A DNA stretch of 8,810 nt from Opitutia bacterium (lineage in GTDB: Bacteria > Verrucomicrobiota > Verrucomicrobiia > Opitutales > Seribacteraceae). Each line of letters begins with the position of its first letter. The first letter of the stretch is position 1. This document shows positions 6,465 through 8,810 of the stretch, piece after piece. Location of the stretch: NCBI GenBank assembly GCA_002692605.1, contig NZLE01000115.1, forward strand, positions 1 to 8,810, read 5' to 3'. The notes under the pieces are model-generated. The model was given only the letters and a program-made list of their open reading frames with translations, was not told the origin of the DNA and did no database searches. The position numbers and the translations under genes are program-made.

Positions 6465-7198
6465 AAAAGCTTTCCGTCATCATACCGTCAAGAGATGAGG
6501 CTGAGAATCTTCCCATTTGCGTTGATGAGATAGCCAAAGCATTGATGGGCGCTAAGATTCCCTATGAAATAATTGTGGTTGATGATGGCAGCACGGATAA
6601 CACCGCTGAAGTCATAAGGAACCTGATTCAAGAAAATTCAATGGTTCGGTGTATACGCAATGGAGGAGAAAATGGCTTTGGAAGAGCCGTTCGATTAGGA
6701 TTGAATGAATTCAAAGGCGATGCGGTTGCGATTATGATGGCGGATTTGTCCGATTCACCCAATGACCTTGTTCGATACTGGCAAAAGATTTTGGAAGGAC
6801 ACGAGTGCGTTTTTGGAAGTCGATTCATTGCCGGAAGCGAGGTCAGAGACTACCCAAAGGCAAAACTGTGGGTCAATAGACTCGTTAACACATGCATCCG
6901 AATCGCCTTCAAGATCGATTGCAATGATATCACCAATGCCTTTAAGATTTACCGTAGAGAAGTCATCAGCGGATGCATGCCATTGATCTCTCCGCATTTC
7001 AACCTCACCGTCGAAATCCCCCTAAAGGCCGTCATCAGAGGATACTCCTGGACAGTTATTCCAATATCGTGGAAAAATCGCAAGAAGGGAGTGGCAAAGC
7101 TAAAACTTAGAGAAATGGGCTCTCGTTATTTTTTTATCGTCGCATATCTTTGGCTAGAGAAATATTTCAGCCGAGGCGATTACATAAGAGAAAAATGA
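6461..7198 (+). CDS. Family 2 glycosyltransferase, dolichyl/polyprenyl-phosphate sugar synthase-like
   Basis: GT-A fold enzyme of 245 residues resembling DPM1: KLSVIIPSRDEAENL (3-17), IIVVDDGSTDNT (37-48), NGFGRAVRLGL (71-81), MMADLSDSP (92-100), CVFGSRFIAGS (116-126), DITNAFKIYRREVI (156-169), and SWKNRKKGVAKLKLREMGSRY (203-223). DPM1 relatives usually have D-A-D in the metal motif; here the first Asp is Met (M-A-D, with D95), which I remember as usual in this subfamily along with the NAFKIYRRE and EMGSRYFF stretches. Typical action would be to move a sugar from a nucleotide to polyprenyl phosphate at the inner membrane face, feeding a membrane GT-C enzyme; the polytopic proteins on either side fit that. 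No transmembrane domain is present beyond a mildly hydrophobic FFIVAYLWL (224-232). The ATG forms an ATGA overlap with the upstream stop and its own TGA overlaps the methyltransferase start. Confidence 0.9.
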   Translation: MKKLSVIIPSRDEAENLPICVDEIAKALMGAKIPYEIIVVDDGSTDNTAEVIRNLIQENSMVRCIRNGGENGFGRAVRLGLNEFKGDAVAIMMADLSDSPNDLVRYWQKILEGHECVFGSRFIAGSEVRDYPKAKLWVNRLVNTCIRIAFKIDCNDITNAFKIYRREVISGCMPLISPHFNLTVEIPLKAVIRGYSWTVIPISWKNRKKGVAKLKLREMGSRYFFIVAYLWLEKYFSRGDYIREK

Positions 7199-7857
7199 AA
7201 GAAAAACTGCAGCAAATCTACGAATTGCGTTTTTCGGGTTTTGAAGAATACCGCCTGAAAGTATGGCATATTCTCGTCCATGGTTTCTTCTGCAAGTGGA
7301 TCAATCATAAGGATCGTGTACTTGATCTTGGATGCGGATATGGAGAATTCATAAATAACCTGCAGGATTGCCATCGCTTGGCTATGGACTTAAATCCTGA
7401 TTCCAAGAAATTCCTAGATTCGGCGGTTGAGTTCCATCAGCAGGATTCTTCCTTGCCCTGGCAGATCGCGCCAAATTCTCTCGATCTTGTTTTTTCGAGT
7501 AATTTTTTTGAGCATCTTCCGAACAAAGAAACCCTCAGCCAAACGATTGCTCAAGCGCACCAAGCCTTAAAACCCGGTGGAAGAATAATTGCCCTTGGTC
7601 CAAACATAGGTGTCTTGAAAGGTCGGTACTGGGATTTTTGGGATCATCACGTGGGTCTGTCCGAACAATCAATGGGAGAACTCCTTGAGATTCACGACTT
7701 CACCATTGAAAGGAAGATTGGAAAATTTTTACCCTTCAATATGGTAAGGGTTCGAAGGCGCCCTTTGTTTTTGGTGCGTCTTTACTTGAGGTTGCCATGG
7801 ATCTGGCCTCTCTTCGGAAAACAATTCATGATCGTCGCCCAAAAGGCAAATTCGTGA
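7195..7857 (+). CDS. Class I SAM-dependent methyltransferase
   Basis: Rossmann-fold methyltransferase of 220 residues. Motif I is RVLDLGCGYGEF (41-52); the acidic end of strand 2 is MDLNPD (64-69), contacting the SAM ribose; strand 4 is DLVFSSNFFEHLPN (97-110); and the post-motif ALKPGGRIIALGPN (124-137) is typical of the Methyltransf_11/UbiE-like group. After about residue 138 comes an acceptor-side region with RYWDFWDHHVGLSEQ (144-158), then a basic and hydrophobic tail (RVRRRPLFLVRLYLRLPWIW, 185-204) that might sit on the membrane. Such genes in glycan clusters often methylate sugar or lipid-linked intermediates; the target here is unknown. I start at ATG 7195, which gives a 4-nt ATGA overlap with the upstream gene; the in-frame ATG at 7150 would add only 15 residues overlapping that gene by 49 nt. 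Its TGA overlaps the next start (GTGA). Confidence 0.9.
   Translation: MKEKLQQIYELRFSGFEEYRLKVWHILVHGFFCKWINHKDRVLDLGCGYGEFINNLQDCHRLAMDLNPDSKKFLDSAVEFHQQDSSLPWQIAPNSLDLVFSSNFFEHLPNKETLSQTIAQAHQALKPGGRIIALGPNIGVLKGRYWDFWDHHVGLSEQSMGELLEIHDFTIERKIGKFLPFNMVRVRRRPLFLVRLYLRLPWIWPLFGKQFMIVAQKANS
7843..7846 (+). promoter_or_regulatory. Shine-Dalgarno AAGG for the GTG start at 7854
   Basis: AAGG lies exactly 7 nt before GTG 7854, within the end of the methyltransferase gene. It supports the non-ATG start, which also forms a 4-nt GTGA overlap with the upstream stop. Confidence 0.55.
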
Positions 7858-8810
7858 ACTTAGCTTCAAAGATCGTTTTTGCATGTCTGGCCATTAGTTT
7901 TGGTTTGATTTTCACCTATAACTACTTCCTCTACACACACGAATACCCACCAGGGTCCTACGAAAGAATCGCAGCCTATGAGGCCGACAAGGTCTTTCAA
8001 ACTAGATTTCTCATCACTGCGCTTGCGAACTTCCTCATTCCGCTCATTCCAATCTTCGACTCTTTTTTTGGTTGGATGATCCCCTACCCCATGAGCTACG
8101 AAGTTGTTCTTCAAATGATCAACACTCTTTTTCTTGCCGGTCTGCTGATGTTAATGCCGAAGCTGATGAAAGCATTGGATTGTTCGGTCAATCCCTTTTG
8201 GACTCTTCTCACCATCATTCCAGTTTCCTGGAACTACATTTTCATAAATGGATACATTGACGGAGCGGGACTGTATTATCCCTATGATATCCCGTCCCTT
8301 ACTTTCTTTGCTCTAGGAACGATTCTCTTTGCGAATAAAAAATGGCTTTTTTTCTATCCGGTTTTCATTCTCGCCTGCCTTAATCGAGAATCGGCGTGCT
8401 TTATCTCCATGGCCGGTTTCTTCATCCTAATGGATTTGAATGGATCAAACCGAAACGAAATTCTTGTCAGAAACAAGATGATTTTGCTGCATGTCAGTTT
8501 TCAGGCTCTACTGTGGCTGACGTCTCGTATTCTTCTCAGTTATGCATTTAGAAATAACCCCGGTGATTTCTTCGAAGAGCCCCACTCCATGATAGACTTT
8601 TTATTGGGAAGCGACATGCCCGGCGGACATTGGGCAGGAAACCCTTCATGGTTCCTCACCTTATTTGCGGGCATCTGGGTCTTTCCCTTAATTTTTTATC
8701 GACGTCTTACCATACCCTCCAAAAGGTTCTTAACCGTAGGAGTAATTTACTTATTCGTACTTATTTTCAGATCTAACATGATGGAAACAAGGGTTTACAA
8801 CGAATTGAAC
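7854..8810 (+). CDS. Polytopic membrane protein of unknown function, 3' truncated by the window end
   Basis: Open for 319 codons from GTG 7854 to the last base with no stop, so the gene continues past the window. An N-terminal helix (SKIVFACLAISFGLIFTYNY, 5-24) is followed by a probable outside loop (about 25-52, HEYPPGSYERIAAYEADK) and then several hydrophobic segments: about 53-72, 86-104, 116-132, 147-159, 163-176, 183-192, 209-230, 271-285 and 295-307. Notable motifs are YYPYDIPSLTFFALG, LNRESACF and, close to the edge, METRVYNELN. The YPxDxP...NRES...ExRxYNEL pattern resembles a family of uncharacterised bacterial membrane proteins I recall from surface-glycan clusters, but I cannot name it. 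A polymerase, flippase or GT-C role is possible and unproven. The start is backed by an AAGG site 7 nt upstream and the GTGA overlap with the methyltransferase. Confidence 0.8.
   Translation, partial: MNLASKIVFACLAISFGLIFTYNYFLYTHEYPPGSYERIAAYEADKVFQTRFLITALANFLIPLIPIFDSFFGWMIPYPMSYEVVLQMINTLFLAGLLMLMPKLMKALDCSVNPFWTLLTIIPVSWNYIFINGYIDGAGLYYPYDIPSLTFFALGTILFANKKWLFFYPVFILACLNRESACFISMAGFFILMDLNGSNRNEILVRNKMILLHVSFQALLWLTSRILLSYAFRNNPGDFFEEPHSMIDFLLGSDMPGGHWAGNPSWFLTLFAGIWVFPLIFYRRLTIPSKRFLTVGVIYLFVLIFRSNMMETRVYNELN

Noticed and set aside
7866..8114. Minus-strand open frame of 82 codons opposite the last gene
   Set aside because: Charged, low-complexity translation antisense to a hydrophobic membrane protein, typical of a shadow frame; the + strand frame is open for 319 codons.

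Overview
The window is 8.8 kb of tightly packed, one-directional (+ strand) coding sequence from the middle of a cell-surface polysaccharide or glycoconjugate cluster. Eight genes are visible, the last cut by the right edge. There is no RNA gene, mobile element, CRISPR array, convincing promoter or terminator. Gaps between genes are at most 17 nt, except for about 60 nt of uncertain leader before the 4575 gene. Four or more junctions are stop/start overlaps of 4 nt, so the window reads as one transcript entering from the left and leaving to the right.

Layout: (1) 47-1108, an extended SDR nucleotide-sugar epimerase of the CDP-paratose 2-epimerase (RfbE) type. (2) 1126-2217, a DegT/DnrJ/EryC1/StrS sugar aminotransferase. 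(3) 2199-2684, a left-handed beta-helix N-acetyltransferase of the WbpD/FdtC type. (4) about 2699-3487, a family 2 glycosyltransferase, probably starting at TTG. (5) 3484-4512, a Gfo/Idh/MocA NAD-dependent sugar oxidoreductase. (6) about 4575-6464, a large polytopic membrane protein resembling a GT-C glycosyltransferase, whose true start is unclear. (7) 6461-7198, a second family 2 glycosyltransferase of the DPM1/polyprenyl-phosphate type. (8) 7195-7857, a class I SAM methyltransferase. (9) 7854 to beyond 8810, a second polytopic membrane protein with a GTG start, truncated by the window.

How they may work together (inference): the oxidoreductase, aminotransferase and acetyltransferase form the oxidise/aminate/acetylate trio known from WbpB-WbpE-WbpD (WlbA-WlbC-WlbB), so the cluster probably makes an N-acetylated amino sugar nucleotide. 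The epimerase makes or alters another sugar donor. The two GT2 enzymes could transfer sugars to a polyprenyl-phosphate carrier, the membrane proteins could use such lipid-linked sugars outside the cytoplasmic membrane, and the methyltransferase may modify sugar or lipid. The final sugar, nucleotide and polymer cannot be read from the window.

Organism: a bacterium of moderate GC (mid-40s % by eye) in which several genes lack a clear Shine-Dalgarno sequence. A Gram-negative-type lineage, possibly in the Verrucomicrobiota/Planctomycetota direction, would fit, but this is only an impression. The most notable oddities are a run of nine C inside the epimerase gene just before its catalytic Tyr, and the lack of any standard start codon for the full first membrane helix of the 4575 gene.
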